A stretch of DNA of 64,000 nucleotides, taken from assembly GCF_016801025.1 (NCBI RefSeq), contig NZ_CP068983.1, positions 1,736,001 through 1,800,000 on the forward strand, in the 5' to 3' direction. The translations under genes and the position numbers were made by a program. Positions 1 to 8,303 of this stretch are shown piece by piece. The stretch comes from Paradevosia shaoguanensis. Lineage in GTDB: Bacteria; Pseudomonadota; Alphaproteobacteria; Rhizobiales; Devosiaceae. The notes under the pieces are model-generated. The model saw only the letters and a list, made by a program, of their open reading frames with translations. It searched no databases and was not told the DNA's origin. Position 1 is the first letter of the stretch. Every line of letters begins with the position of its first letter.

Positions 1-981
1 GGGCGCGGTCTGCAGGTTGCGGCCCATCTTCTTGTCGCGACGACGCTTCATGGCCGCCAGGGACGGACCACGATCGCGATCATTGTCGGTGAGCGCGGTC
101 GAAACGGTCAGGCGACCGCGGGCATTGGCGGTCTCGCCGGCACGGCGCGTCGGCCGCTCGGGCGTGGCGCGGTTGGCGCGACGGGCGTTTTCGATCTCGT
201 CGGGATTGACCAGAGCGCGCGGCTGCGCGGACGGAGCCGAACGGGTCTTGCGGCCATCGGCTTCGCTGGGCGGAGCCGGCGGAATGTTGGCGACCGGTGC
301 CATGGCCGGCTTGGGCGCGGCACGACGCGGCTGCTCGGGACGACCCGGGCGACCGGTGGCGTAACGCACGGTGGCCGGACCCTGGCGCTGACCGGCAGGA
401 GACGGACGCTCGCCCTGCGGACGGCGGCCTTCGCTGCGGCCTTCAGTGGGAGCCGGAGCTTCGGGAGCGGCCGGCGCGGGCGCGGCAGCAGCAGCTTCGG
501 CAGCCTTGGCAGCTTCCTCGGCAGCGCGTGCACGCTCTTCTTCCTGGCGGGCGGCGTCTTCGCGGACCTGACGGCGACGCGCATCATCTTCGATGCGGCG
601 CGCTTCCTCGGCGGCGAAACGCGCCTGTTCCTCGGCAGCACGGGCCGCCGCTTCCCTCAGGACGCGGTTGCGCGCTTCGGCTTCACTGGAGGTGAGGCCG
701 GGAGCCGGGCGATTGCCCTGCGGGGCGCGCAGCGGCGGGCGATTGCCGCCCGGACGCTGGCCCGAAGGCGCGCCCTGCGGACGCGGCGAGCCCTGAGCGG
801 GCGCGCCGGAGCCGGGCGTACCCGGGGCGCCGGGAGCGCCGAAGCGGCGGGTGCGCTTCTCGACGACCACAGTGCGCGAGGGCCGCGACATGCCAGGGCG
901 CGATCCCGAAGAGGGACCACCCTTCAATGTCAGGGTCTTCTTACCGCCTGCGCCCGTATTGGTGTCGTCACTATCAGCCAT
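1..981 (-). CDS. infB: Translation initiation factor IF-2, N-terminal part (truncated by window edge)
   Basis: IF-2 is the GTPase that brings initiator fMet-tRNA to the ribosome. Only the first 327 codons are present; the frame is open to base 1. The ATG at 981 gives MADSDDTNTGAGGKKTLTLK, then a VVVEKRTRR motif near residue 45, the conserved opening of alphaproteobacterial IF-2. A long Pro/Ala/Arg-rich linker with a helical AAEEQARFAAEEARRIEDDARR-type charged stretch follows, and the visible end (MKRRRDKKMGRNLQTAP) is what normally precedes the IF-2N domain. The GTPase domains lie outside the window. It is the last visible gene of the rimP-nusA-ylxR-infB operon, whose order supports the call. 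Confidence 0.93.
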   Translation of the reverse strand, partial: MADSDDTNTGAGGKKTLTLKGGPSSGSRPGMSRPSRTVVVEKRTRRFGAPGAPGTPGSGAPAQGSPRPQGAPSGQRPGGNRPPLRAPQGNRPAPGLTSSEAEARNRVLREAAARAAEEQARFAAEEARRIEDDARRRQVREDAARQEEERARAAEEAAKAAEAAAAAPAPAAPEAPAPTEGRSEGRRPQGERPSPAGQRQGPATVRYATGRPGRPEQPRRAAPKPAMAPVANIPPAPPSEADGRKTRSAPSAQPRALVNPDEIENARRANRATPERPTRRAGETANARGRLTVSTALTDNDRDRGPSLAAMKRRRDKKMGRNLQTAP

Positions 982-1037
982 GTACTCGCGTCTCTATCTC
1001 GTCTTGCAGCGAACCGGCCCCTTTGGCACGATCCGCT

Positions 1038-1658
1038 TCAGTTTCCGGCGACATAGCGGGCCAGTCGATGGGCCCGCGCAAGCGCCGATTGGGCTGCCGC
1101 CCCTTTCGTGAGCGCAGCATGTATCACATTTTCAAGGCCGAGTGCCAAACCCAATTGCTCGGAATCGAGCAACTCGAAATGGGGCACCTCCGGTACCTCG
1201 AAACCGGCCTCTCTGGCCTGCCTTTCACGGGCGCGCAACGCACCCAGAAGCTTGGCCCTACCGTCTTCGGCAGCATCGGTCGCGGTCAGCAGGGCAGCGA
1301 TGTCGCCCTTGTCGATCGCACCGCGTACCTTGGCGGCTCCCGTCAGCAGCTGCCCGGCCTTGCGAGCCAGACCCAAAGCGCCAAGAAGGCGCTGTTCTAG
1401 CCTTGTTCTGGCCAGTTGGGCAAGGTCGTCCGGCACGATCACCTGAGCCTTGAGGCTTTTGGTGAAGGCCTTCTTGCGAACGGCCTCGGCAACTGCTGCC
1501 TGCGAGAGCGTGATCCAGACGCCACGCCCTTCGGCCTTGGCGTCCGTATCGGGTACGAGAACCTCGTCAGGCCCGACCACGAACCGGATAAGGTCCGCGA
1601 TCGGCTTTTCTTCACGGGTCAGGGCACATTGCCTGACAGTCTCCTCGCGACGTGGCAT
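1038..1658 (-). CDS. YlxR/L7Ae-like RNA-binding protein (DUF448 family)
   Basis: A 206-residue protein with an N-terminal YlxR/DUF448 domain (RQCALTREEKPIADLIRFV near residue 8, GRGVWI near residue 45) and a C-terminal L7Ae-like RNA-binding fold (LGLARKAGQLLTGAAKV near residue 95). This two-domain form is common between nusA and infB in alphaproteobacteria. The role is probably RNA binding linked to transcription or translation; the substrate is unknown. It starts 23 nt after the nusA stop and ends 56 nt before infB, consistent with one transcript. Confidence 0.88.
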   Translation of the reverse strand: MPRREETVRQCALTREEKPIADLIRFVVGPDEVLVPDTDAKAEGRGVWITLSQAAVAEAVRKKAFTKSLKAQVIVPDDLAQLARTRLEQRLLGALGLARKAGQLLTGAAKVRGAIDKGDIAALLTATDAAEDGRAKLLGALRARERQAREAGFEVPEVPHFELLDSEQLGLALGLENVIHAALTKGAAAQSALARAHRLARYVAGN

Positions 1659-1681
1659 CGTTCACGCCCCGAACCGACCGA

Positions 1682-3292
1682 TCAGGCCTCTTCCCCGCCC
1701 TCGGCAACAATCTCGCCTTCCTCGCCGGCTTCGGGCGCGAGATCCGCTTCGCTGATCCAGCCGGCCTTGAGACGGGCCTGCATGATCATGTCTTCGGCTT
1801 CTTCGCGCGAGACCGGGAAGTCCTTGAAGGTGCCTTCGTAACGCTTCACTTCGCCATTGACCCGCTCGGTCCAGCCGATGAGGTCATCGGAAGCGCAACC
1901 GGCAAAATCCTCGACGGTCTTGATGCCGTCCTTGCCGAGGGCCACGAGCATGCCGGCGGTGAGGCCGGGGATCTCGTAAAGCTCGTCGGCAACGCCCAGC
2001 TTGATGCGTTCTTCATCGAACGCACGGTCGATGGCGGCGAGGTATTCGGCGGCGCGGTTCTGGATTTCGGCCGCAGTCTCTTCGTCGAAGCCTTCGATGG
2101 AGGCGATTTCGCTCACATCGATATAGGCCAGTTCCTCGACCGAGGAGAAGCCTTCGGAAGCCAATAGTTGGGCAACCATCTCATCGACATCAAGGGCATT
2201 CATGAACAATTCGGAGCGTTCGGTGAATTCCTTCTGGCGACGCTCGGACTCTTCCTGCTCGGTGAGGATGTCGATATCCCAGCCGATGAGCTGGCTGGCG
2301 AGACGCACGTTCTGGCCGCGGCGGCCGATGGCAAGCGAGAGCTGCTCGTCGGGGACCACGACTTCGATGCGCTCGGCCTGCTCGTCGAGAACGACCTTGG
2401 CGACATCGGCCGGCTGGAGCGCGGAGACCACAAGGTCGGCGATGTTCTCGGTCCAGGGAATGATGTCGATCTTTTCGCCCTGGAGTTCGGCGACGACGGC
2501 CTGGACGCGGCTACCACGCATACCGACGCAGGCGCCGACCGGATCGATCGAGGAATCCGAAGAGGTCACGGCGATCTTGGCGCGGCTGCCCGGATCGCGA
2601 GCGATCGAGCGGATGGTGATGATCCCGTCATAGATTTCCGGCACTTCCTGCATGAAGAGCTTGGCCATGAACTGGGGATGGGTGCGCGAGAGGAAAATCT
2701 GCGGCCCGCGCTGCTCGCGGCGGACGTCGTAGACATAGGCGCGCACGCGGTCGCCATAGCGGAACTGTTCGCGGGGGATCAGCTCGTCGCGGCGGATGAT
2801 GGCTTCGCCACGACCCAGGTCGACGATGACGTTGCCGTATTCGACGCGCTTGACGGTGCCATTGACGATTTCGCCGATGCGGCCGGAATATTCGTCGTAC
2901 ATGCGCTCGCGCTCAGCGTCGCGCACCTTCTGGACGATGACCTGCTTGGCCGACTGGGCGGCGATGCGGCCGAATTCGATCGGCGGCAGCGGTTCGGTCA
3001 GGAAGTCGCCGATCTTGGCATCCGGGGACTTGGTCTTGGCGTGCTTGAGGTCGACCTGGCGGCCGGGTTCCTCGACATTCTCGACGATCTCGAGCAGGCG
3101 CCACAGACGCAGCTCGCCCGAGCGCGGGTTGATCTCGGCCTTGATCTCGGTCTCGGCGCCATAGCGCGCCTTGGCGGCCTTTTCGATGGCGTCCTGCATG
3201 GCTTCGATGACGACCATGCGGTCGATCGACTTTTCGCGGGCGACGGCATCTGCGATCTGCAGCAGCTCGAGGCGGTTCGCGCTAACGGCCAT
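1682..3292 (-). CDS. nusA: Transcription termination/antitermination protein NusA
   Basis: NusA binds RNA polymerase and nascent RNA and modulates pausing, termination and antitermination. The 536-residue protein has the N-terminal RNAP-binding domain ([21 protein letters not shown]), an S1 domain near residues 135-200 ([20 protein letters not shown]), two KH domains ([19 protein letters not shown] near 255; [19 protein letters not shown] near 320) and C-terminal helix-hairpin-helix/acidic repeats ([16 protein letters not shown] near 440). Length and domain order are normal for the alphaproteobacterial form. It lies 38 nt after rimP in the same operon. Confidence 0.97.
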   Translation of the reverse strand: MAVSANRLELLQIADAVAREKSIDRMVVIEAMQDAIEKAAKARYGAETEIKAEINPRSGELRLWRLLEIVENVEEPGRQVDLKHAKTKSPDAKIGDFLTEPLPPIEFGRIAAQSAKQVIVQKVRDAERERMYDEYSGRIGEIVNGTVKRVEYGNVIVDLGRGEAIIRRDELIPREQFRYGDRVRAYVYDVRREQRGPQIFLSRTHPQFMAKLFMQEVPEIYDGIITIRSIARDPGSRAKIAVTSSDSSIDPVGACVGMRGSRVQAVVAELQGEKIDIIPWTENIADLVVSALQPADVAKVVLDEQAERIEVVVPDEQLSLAIGRRGQNVRLASQLIGWDIDILTEQEESERRQKEFTERSELFMNALDVDEMVAQLLASEGFSSVEELAYIDVSEIASIEGFDEETAAEIQNRAAEYLAAIDRAFDEERIKLGVADELYEIPGLTAGMLVALGKDGIKTVEDFAGCASDDLIGWTERVNGEVKRYEGTFKDFPVSREEAEDMIMQARLKAGWISEADLAPEAGEEGEIVAEGGEEA

Positions 3293-3330
3293 TTGTGTTT
3301 GCTCCTCTTGGGAATCCGCAGCGGGCTGCG

Positions 3331-3969
3331 TCAGTTCGAAGTGGTGTCGTTGTCCGCCGTATCGGGCTGGTCTTCCGGATCGAACTCGACGGTTTCGATT
3401 TCCTCGTCGTCGTCGATCGGAGCCTCTTCCTGGTCGATGCGGGCCATGTCCATGAGCTTGTCGGTCATGATCAGCTTGGCTTCCGCAAGGGCCGCGAGCG
3501 GCAGGCGGTGATTGGGGTCGGTCCCGGCCGGAGCATCGGGAAGGGTAATGGTGAAGCTGTCGTCATCGGCGCCGGCGATGAAGCCGCGATAACGCTTGCG
3601 GTCGCCTTCGACAGGATCGGTCAGCTCGATACGGGCTTCGTGGCCGACATAGGTCTGGAAATCGCGGGCGCGCACCAGCGGACGATCAATGCCCGGCGAG
3701 GAAACTTCGAGGTGATATTCGCGGTCGATCGGGTCCTCGACGTCGAGAATCGGATTGAGGTCCTTGGAGAGCGCTTCACAATCCTGGATGGTGAAGCGGC
3801 CGTTCTCATCCTCCGCCATGATCTGGAGCGTGCAGCCGTTTTCCTGCGTGACTTTCACACGCACCAGCGAAAAGCCAAGGTCGTTGGCGACAGGCTCGAC
3901 GATCGCGGCAATACGCGCTTCCAGGCCCGTTTCCTTGATGTAGCGTTTTTCGTTGAGATCGAAAGCCAT
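3331..3969 (-). CDS. rimP: Ribosome maturation factor RimP
   Basis: RimP assists 30S subunit maturation. The 212-residue protein shows the family features: VEPVANDLGFSLVRVKV near residue 22, the acidic DCEALSKDLNPILDVEDPI stretch, YHLEVSSPGIDRPLVRARDF near residue 85, and a second beta-barrel domain. An in-frame ATG at 4032 would add 21 residues, but that stretch encodes the leader hairpins, so the ATG at 3969 (MAFDLNEKRYIKETGLE) is chosen. It is the first gene of the rimP-nusA-ylxR-infB operon and follows an attenuator-like leader. Confidence 0.95.
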   Translation of the reverse strand: MAFDLNEKRYIKETGLEARIAAIVEPVANDLGFSLVRVKVTQENGCTLQIMAEDENGRFTIQDCEALSKDLNPILDVEDPIDREYHLEVSSPGIDRPLVRARDFQTYVGHEARIELTDPVEGDRKRYRGFIAGADDDSFTITLPDAPAGTDPNHRLPLAALAEAKLIMTDKLMDMARIDQEEAPIDDDEEIETVEFDPEDQPDTADNDTTSN

Positions 3970-3986
3970 AGGGTCTTTCAGGTAAT

Positions 3987-4028
3987 AAAAAAGAGCGGGG
4001 CCGGTTGGCACCCACTCTCTTAAGAGAG
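3987..4028 (-). promoter_or_regulatory. rimP leader: terminator-like hairpin with competing upstream palindrome
   Basis: Read on the minus strand, AAGAGAGTGGGTGCC (4021-4007), loop AACC (4006-4003) and GGCCCCGCTCTT (4002-3991) form a stem followed directly by U residues (3990-3987): an intrinsic-terminator shape just ahead of rimP. Its 5' arm overlaps a perfect palindrome CTCTCTTAAGAGAG (4015-4028) that can fold as a separate small hairpin. The two folds use the same bases, so they exclude each other, as in an attenuator. The divergent gene starts at 4100, so this is the rimP 5' leader and not a terminator of an upstream gene. Confidence 0.6.
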
Positions 4029-4099
4029 CCATTGATGTTATGGGCTATATAACCCCGCGCGCCGCAAAGCGCAAGGGAACCAGCCTACGGAGCCCCGCC

Positions 4100-4795
4100 A
4101 TGGATGATATGCCGACAGTCCTCATTCCCGGGCTCAATGTCACCGCGCGCGTCTATGCCGAACAGATCCCTGCCCTCTGGCAGTTCGGGCCGGTTACGGT
4201 TGCCAATCACCGGCGCGGCAGCACGGTGAAGCAGATCGCCGGCCATATCCTCAAGGATGCACCGCCGCGCTTCGCGCTGGGCGGGTTTTCGATGGGCGGC
4301 TATATCGCTCTCGAAATCATGCGGCAGGCGCCCGAGCGGATATTGCGGCTGGCGCTGATCGATACCTCGGCGCGGCCCGATGCCCCCGAGCAGACGGAGC
4401 GGCGACGGCAGCTGATGGATATCGCCAGGGGCGGCGGGTTCGCGCGCATTGCGGACGTTCAGTTCCCCAATAGCGTCCATCCCGACCACACGGGCGATGA
4501 AACGCTCAAGGCCATCAACCGCGCCATGGCGCTCGCGAATGGCATGGACGCCTATCTCGACCAGCAGAACGCCATCATCAACCGGCCCGATTCGCGTCCG
4601 GACCTGGCGGCCATCGACTGCCCGACGCTGATCGTGGTCGGCGATGGCGACCAGATCACCCCACCGCCGCTGGCGCACGAAATGGCCGACCTCATCGCGG
4701 GCTCGCGGGTCGTCGTGGTGCCCAAGGCGGGGCATATGGCGCTGATCGAGCAGCCGCAGGCAGTGACCGACGCGCTGGTCGGCTGGCTCTCCTGA
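4100..4795 (+). CDS. Alpha/beta hydrolase
   Basis: A 231-residue alpha/beta-fold hydrolase of unknown substrate. The nucleophile elbow is GGFSMGGY (Ser64), the acid is probably in VVGDGDQITPP near residue 190, and the His is in KAGHMALIEQP near residue 215. No signal peptide is seen, so it is probably cytoplasmic. The ATG at 4100 is preferred over the upstream in-frame ATG at 4040 because the latter would translate the divergent promoter region and the rimP leader. Confidence 0.85.
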   Translation: MDDMPTVLIPGLNVTARVYAEQIPALWQFGPVTVANHRRGSTVKQIAGHILKDAPPRFALGGFSMGGYIALEIMRQAPERILRLALIDTSARPDAPEQTERRRQLMDIARGGGFARIADVQFPNSVHPDHTGDETLKAINRAMALANGMDAYLDQQNAIINRPDSRPDLAAIDCPTLIVVGDGDQITPPPLAHEMADLIAGSRVVVVPKAGHMALIEQPQAVTDALVGWLS

Positions 4796-4849
4796 TTCAC
4801 ACCCCGCATCCCGCGGGATTTCTTTCAACTTCTGAGGATTGGACCAATC

Positions 4850-5839
4850 ATGGAATATCGTCGTCTGGGCAAATCGGGCCTCAAGGTCAGCGAGTTTTCG
4901 TTCGGCTCGTGGGTGACCTTCGGCAAGCAGGTCGATGGCGGGGACGCCAAGACGCTGATGCAGGCGGCATACGATGCCGGCATCAACTTCTTCGACAACG
5001 CGGAAGGCTACGAGCAGGGCAATTCGGAAGCGCTGATGGGCGCGGCGCTCAAGGAGCTCGGCTGGGACCGCGACAGCTACATCGTTTCCTCGAAAGTCTT
5101 CTGGGGCGGCAGCAAGCCGACGCAGAAGGGGCTGTCGCGCAAGCACGTGACGGATGCCTGCAACGCCGCGCTCAAGCGACTCCAGGTCGACTATCTCGAC
5201 CTCTATTTCTGCCACCGCCCGGACGTGGATACGCCGATCGAGGAAACGGTGCGGGCCATGGACGCACTCATCACCCAGGGCAAGATTCTCTACTGGGGCA
5301 CCTCCGAGTGGAATGCGCAGCAGCTGACCGAGGCCTATGGCGTGGCGCGGGCCTATGGGCTGACGCCGCCGACGATGGAACAGCCGCAATACAATATTCT
5401 CGAGCGCCGCAAGGTCGAGGGCGACTTCCTGCCGCTCTACGAGCTTTTCGGGCTGGGGACGACGATCTGGTCGCCGCTGGCCTCGGGGATTCTCACGGGC
5501 AAGTACCTGGAAGGTATTCCCAATGACAGCCGGCTCAACCTGCCGGGCTACGAATGGCTCAAGGAACGCTGGTCGACCCCCGATGGACGTGAGAAGCAGG
5601 CGCAGGTGCGTGAGCTGGCGGACCTTGCAAAGGAGCTCGGCATTTCGCTGACGCACCTGTCGCTGCTCTGGTGCCTGGCCAATCCGCACGTCTCGACGGT
5701 GATCCTGGGCGCATCGCGCTTGTCGCAGCTCGAGGACAACCTGGCGGCGCTGGCGCACAAGGACAAGGTGACGCCCGAGGTAATGGCCCGGATCGACGAG
5801 ATCGTGGGCAACAAGCCGGCCGGCCCGCAGCGGTTCTAG
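4850..5839 (+). CDS. Aldo/keto reductase, Kv-beta-like (AKR6/YghZ-like)
   Basis: An NADPH-dependent carbonyl reductase of 329 residues. The AKR tetrad is visible: Asp49 and Tyr54 (FFDNAEGY), Lys82 (IVSSKVFWGG) and His122 (DLYFCHRPD). MEYRRLGKSGLKVSEFSFG and FWGGSKPTQKGLSRKH are typical of the voltage-gated potassium channel beta-subunit/YghZ branch. The substrate is probably an aldehyde such as methylglyoxal, but nothing nearby fixes it. It follows the hydrolase by 54 nt and ends at a strong bidirectional terminator. Confidence 0.92.
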   Translation: MEYRRLGKSGLKVSEFSFGSWVTFGKQVDGGDAKTLMQAAYDAGINFFDNAEGYEQGNSEALMGAALKELGWDRDSYIVSSKVFWGGSKPTQKGLSRKHVTDACNAALKRLQVDYLDLYFCHRPDVDTPIEETVRAMDALITQGKILYWGTSEWNAQQLTEAYGVARAYGLTPPTMEQPQYNILERRKVEGDFLPLYELFGLGTTIWSPLASGILTGKYLEGIPNDSRLNLPGYEWLKERWSTPDGREKQAQVRELADLAKELGISLTHLSLLWCLANPHVSTVILGASRLSQLEDNLAALAHKDKVTPEVMARIDEIVGNKPAGPQRF

Positions 5840-5855
5840 GCCTTGATCGGATCAG

Positions 5856-5886
5856 TTCGGGGGAGCGCAAACTGCGCTCCCCCGAA
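5856..5886. terminator. Bidirectional terminator hairpin between convergent genes
   Basis: Perfect 14-bp arms TTCGGGGGAGCGCA (5856-5869) and TGCGCTCCCCCGAA (5873-5886) with a 3-nt loop. It lies 17 nt after the aldo/keto reductase stop and 10 nt from the stop of the minus-strand membrane protein, so it can serve both. Confidence 0.8.
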
Positions 5887-5895
5887 TATCTGGTG

Positions 5896-6390
5896 CTACG
5901 CGGCTGCGGTTTCCGACGCGCCTTGCCGACGCAAATTCATGATCTGCGCCGTTAGCCCCGCTATCAGGATCACCAGCAGGGTGCCCTGTGCCCCGAGCAG
6001 AATGGGCGAGCCCGGGCCGGCTGCCAGCGGATGGCCATCAGGCACGCGGGTCAGCGTCTCGGTGATCGTCGGCACCATCAGCAGAAAGGCGCTGAGGCTG
6101 AGGAGGATCGTTTCGAGATAGGCTCCGGCCCGCCCGAGACGTGGAAGGCGGCGAACACCATAGCCGGCCAGCACCAGCAGCAGCGTCAGACCGCCGATGA
6201 CATAGCTCACCGGTACCCGCGCCACGAGGAACGCCGTCACCGAGCCGATCACCATGGCGACAAGATAGCCGATGCCCGGCACCGACCGCGGCACGATGCG
6301 TCCGTAGCGCGCAAACATATAGATGGCCAGCGGGATGGCCGGCAGGCTGCCGAGTGTATGCACCCAGCCAAGTGGCGTAATTCCAAACAT
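5896..6390 (-). CDS. Small integral membrane protein of unknown function
   Basis: A 164-residue hydrophobic protein with about five predicted membrane segments (roughly residues 8-27, 38-56, 60-82, 92-114 and 128-150). Charged loops RYGRIVPRS and RRLPRLGRAG separate the early helices, and the short C-terminal tail begins NLRRQG. It resembles small DUF2306-like membrane proteins but I cannot assign a family firmly. It lies directly downstream of the TetR gene, and a GTAGGTAG motif at 6414-6421 matches part of the TetR operator, so it is probably a TetR target. Confidence 0.7.
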   Translation of the reverse strand: MFGITPLGWVHTLGSLPAIPLAIYMFARYGRIVPRSVPGIGYLVAMVIGSVTAFLVARVPVSYVIGGLTLLLVLAGYGVRRLPRLGRAGAYLETILLSLSAFLLMVPTITETLTRVPDGHPLAAGPGSPILLGAQGTLLVILIAGLTAQIMNLRRQGASETAAA

Positions 6391-6413
6391 CTTTTTCGAC
6401 TCTCTTCCGACTA

Positions 6414-6421
6414 GTAGGTAG
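6414..6421 (-). promoter_or_regulatory. Possible TetR half-operator before membrane-protein gene
   Basis: GTAGGTAG here is identical to 7074-7081 in the promoter of the adjacent TetR gene. It lies 24-31 nt upstream of the membrane protein start at 6390. Only eight bases are shared, so this is suggestive. Confidence 0.4.
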
Positions 6422-6470
6422 GATATTTGGGCAAATGGCTGGAAAGCCGATTTTGCCGTTGCTTTGAGGA

Positions 6471-7055
6471 TCAGGCTGCTGCTGGTTTGAGACGCTGGAG
6501 CAGTTGGGCCGTTACCGTGCCGAAGACCTCAGGGTTACCGAAGGCGCGCGCCGACAGCATGGCGCCGTGCACGGTCGCCAGGAACATTTCGGCCTCTTCC
6601 CGAGGAGTGCTCGCCAGGGTCAACCGGCCCTGCCGCGCACCCAGGTCGAGGACCGAAGCCAGCCATTCCGAAAGGAAGCGGAAATGCGCCCGCACCTCGA
6701 AGCTCACGTCTTCGGGCAGAACGGGGAGCTGGCTGGCCAGCAATGCACAGACGCAGAATGGCGCGCTGGCATCGGCGATACAGGCCTCCCAATAGCCGAG
6801 ATAGGACCGGAGTTGTTCGAGCGGATCGGGCTGTGCCTGCAGTGCCACCAGCCCCGCCGCCGATTCTTCGCGATAGCGTGCCACCAGCGTGCGGACCAGA
6901 TCGACCTTGCTTGGGAAATGGTGGTGGATGCTGGCCTTGCGGATACCGACGACCTCGGCGATGTCGGCATAGCTGAAGCCGTTATAGCCCCCGGCGACGA
7001 TCAGCGAACGCGCGCAGGCCAGGATGTCGTCGGAGGTAGTGGACTGATTGCTCAT
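6471..7055 (-). CDS. TetR/AcrR family transcriptional regulator
   Basis: A 194-residue one-component repressor. The HTH occupies about residues 8-52 (ILACARSLIVAGGYNGFS then YADIAEVVGIRKASIHHHFP), followed by the ligand-binding helices. The C-terminal part (LASQLPVLPEDVSFEVRAHF) resembles AcrR/NemR-like regulators of reactive compounds; the ligand is unknown. The ATG at 7055 lies only 5 nt after a -10 like element, so the mRNA may be leaderless. The gene is likely autoregulated through the inverted repeat in its own promoter spacer. Confidence 0.9.
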   Translation of the reverse strand: MSNQSTTSDDILACARSLIVAGGYNGFSYADIAEVVGIRKASIHHHFPSKVDLVRTLVARYREESAAGLVALQAQPDPLEQLRSYLGYWEACIADASAPFCVCALLASQLPVLPEDVSFEVRAHFRFLSEWLASVLDLGARQGRLTLASTPREEAEMFLATVHGAMLSARAFGNPEVFGTVTAQLLQRLKPAAA

Positions 7056-7060
7056 AACGC

Positions 7061-7089
7061 TATCTACCTTCTGGTAGGTAGCTTGTCAA
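7061..7089 (-). promoter_or_regulatory. tetR promoter with inverted-repeat operator in the spacer
   Basis: On the minus strand, -35 TTGACA (7089-7084), a 17-nt spacer and -10 TAGATA (7066-7061). The spacer overlaps the inverted repeat CTACC-TTCT-GGTAG (7064-7077) plus a second GTAG (7078-7081). Binding there would block RNA polymerase. The -10 ends 5 nt before the ATG, so transcription would begin at about the start codon. Confidence 0.65.
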
Positions 7090-7143
7090 TTTGCGATCGA
7101 GGGGGCCTTTTTGGTCCACACCGGCGAACACCAGCTCGGCGCG

Positions 7144-8154
7144 TCAGGCGATCTCGAACTCGCACCAATGTGCGTAGGGGCGGTCGGGCGAGTAGAGGAT
7201 ATTGGGGAAGTACGGATGGTGCATCGCATCCGGGAACGCCTGATCCTCGAGACAGAATCCGGAGAAATTCTTGTAGGTGCGCCCGTTGAGGCCCGGCACC
7301 GGCATGTCGGTATAGACGCCGTTGTAGAATTGCACGCCGGGGCGATCCGTCCAGAGCTTCAGGGTCAGTGCATCATCATCGCCGGTGACGGTGGCGATCG
7401 GCTGGTTGAAGTCGCGGCCGAAATCGAGGACGAGGTTACCGTCGAAGGCGATGGGCTGGCCGGAGGCGTCGCGGAGGAATTTTGACGTACGGAAATCCCA
7501 TTTGGTGCCGTCGACCGGGCGGATAACGCCGGTGGGGAGGAGATCCTCGCCATTTTCGGTATAGGCGCTAGCCGCCATCTGGAAGCGGTGGTCGAGAATC
7601 GTCTGGGCGCCGGAGAGATTGAAATACTGATGCTGGACGAGGCTGATCGGGGTCTTGCGGTCGGTCGTCGCCGCGAAATCGAGGCGCAGGCGATTGCCCT
7701 TGAGCGTATAGGTTGCCGCGAAATTGACGTTGCCCGGATAGCCAGCCGCGCCATCGGGCGAGAAGAAAGTGAAGCGGACGCTGTTGGCCGCATTGTCGGC
7801 CTCGCCCTGCCAGACCTGGCGGCCGAGCCCTTCGGGGCCGCCATGGAGGCTGGCGCCGCCTTCGTTGGCGGGCACGTGACAGGTCTTGCCGTCGATCTCG
7901 AAACTGGCCCCGGCAATACGGTTGGCGACGCGACCGGCGACGGCGCCGAAATGCGGGCTATGGGCCGGATAGGCAGCGAAATCGTCAAAGCCGAGGACAA
8001 CCGAGCGCGGCTTGCCGGCGACGGGTACGCGCCAATCGCGCACGGCGACGCCGTAACCGATGATATCCACTTCGACGCCGGTTTCGCTGGTGAGCCGGAA
8101 CTGGTCGACGCGCTTGCCCTGGTGCTCGCCGAACGTGGAAACCGCAATGGTCAT
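7144..8154 (-). CDS. galM: Aldose 1-epimerase (mutarotase)
   Basis: Interconverts alpha and beta anomers of aldoses; in this setting it would feed xylose isomerase. The 336-residue protein has the GalM motifs NRIAGASFEIDGKTCHVPAN near residue 80, NEGGASLHGGPEGLGRQVW, HQYFNLSG near residue 185 (His), and a C-terminal GFCLEDQAFPDAMHHP segment with the likely catalytic Glu. The ATG at 8154 (MTIAVSTFGEHQG) is chosen; an upstream in-frame start would add about 60 low-complexity residues lying over the divergent promoter. It diverges from the LacI gene. Confidence 0.9.
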   Translation of the reverse strand: MTIAVSTFGEHQGKRVDQFRLTSETGVEVDIIGYGVAVRDWRVPVAGKPRSVVLGFDDFAAYPAHSPHFGAVAGRVANRIAGASFEIDGKTCHVPANEGGASLHGGPEGLGRQVWQGEADNAANSVRFTFFSPDGAAGYPGNVNFAATYTLKGNRLRLDFAATTDRKTPISLVQHQYFNLSGAQTILDHRFQMAASAYTENGEDLLPTGVIRPVDGTKWDFRTSKFLRDASGQPIAFDGNLVLDFGRDFNQPIATVTGDDDALTLKLWTDRPGVQFYNGVYTDMPVPGLNGRTYKNFSGFCLEDQAFPDAMHHPYFPNILYSPDRPYAHWCEFEIA

Positions 8155-8303
8155 ATGGATATCTCCCCTATCGGCCAGCAGGGATACAGGGCTTTGCCGC
8201 GCGCGAAAAGTGCGGACGAGAGGGAAACTTTTCGGGAAACACGCGGCAGTTGACGGGCGTGCCTCATGGGTTAAGTGTCGCCGGACAGGGAGAGGGGGAC
8301 GGC

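Noticed and set aside
3970-4032. ATG at 4032 as the rimP start, adding 21 residues
   Set aside because: The added segment is exactly the hairpin leader and does not look like RimP; the ATG at 3969 fits the family.
4808-4819. ATCCCGCGGGAT palindrome between the hydrolase and the aldo/keto reductase
   Set aside because: A 12-bp zero-loop palindrome in GC-rich DNA with no matching copy or gene logic; likely chance.
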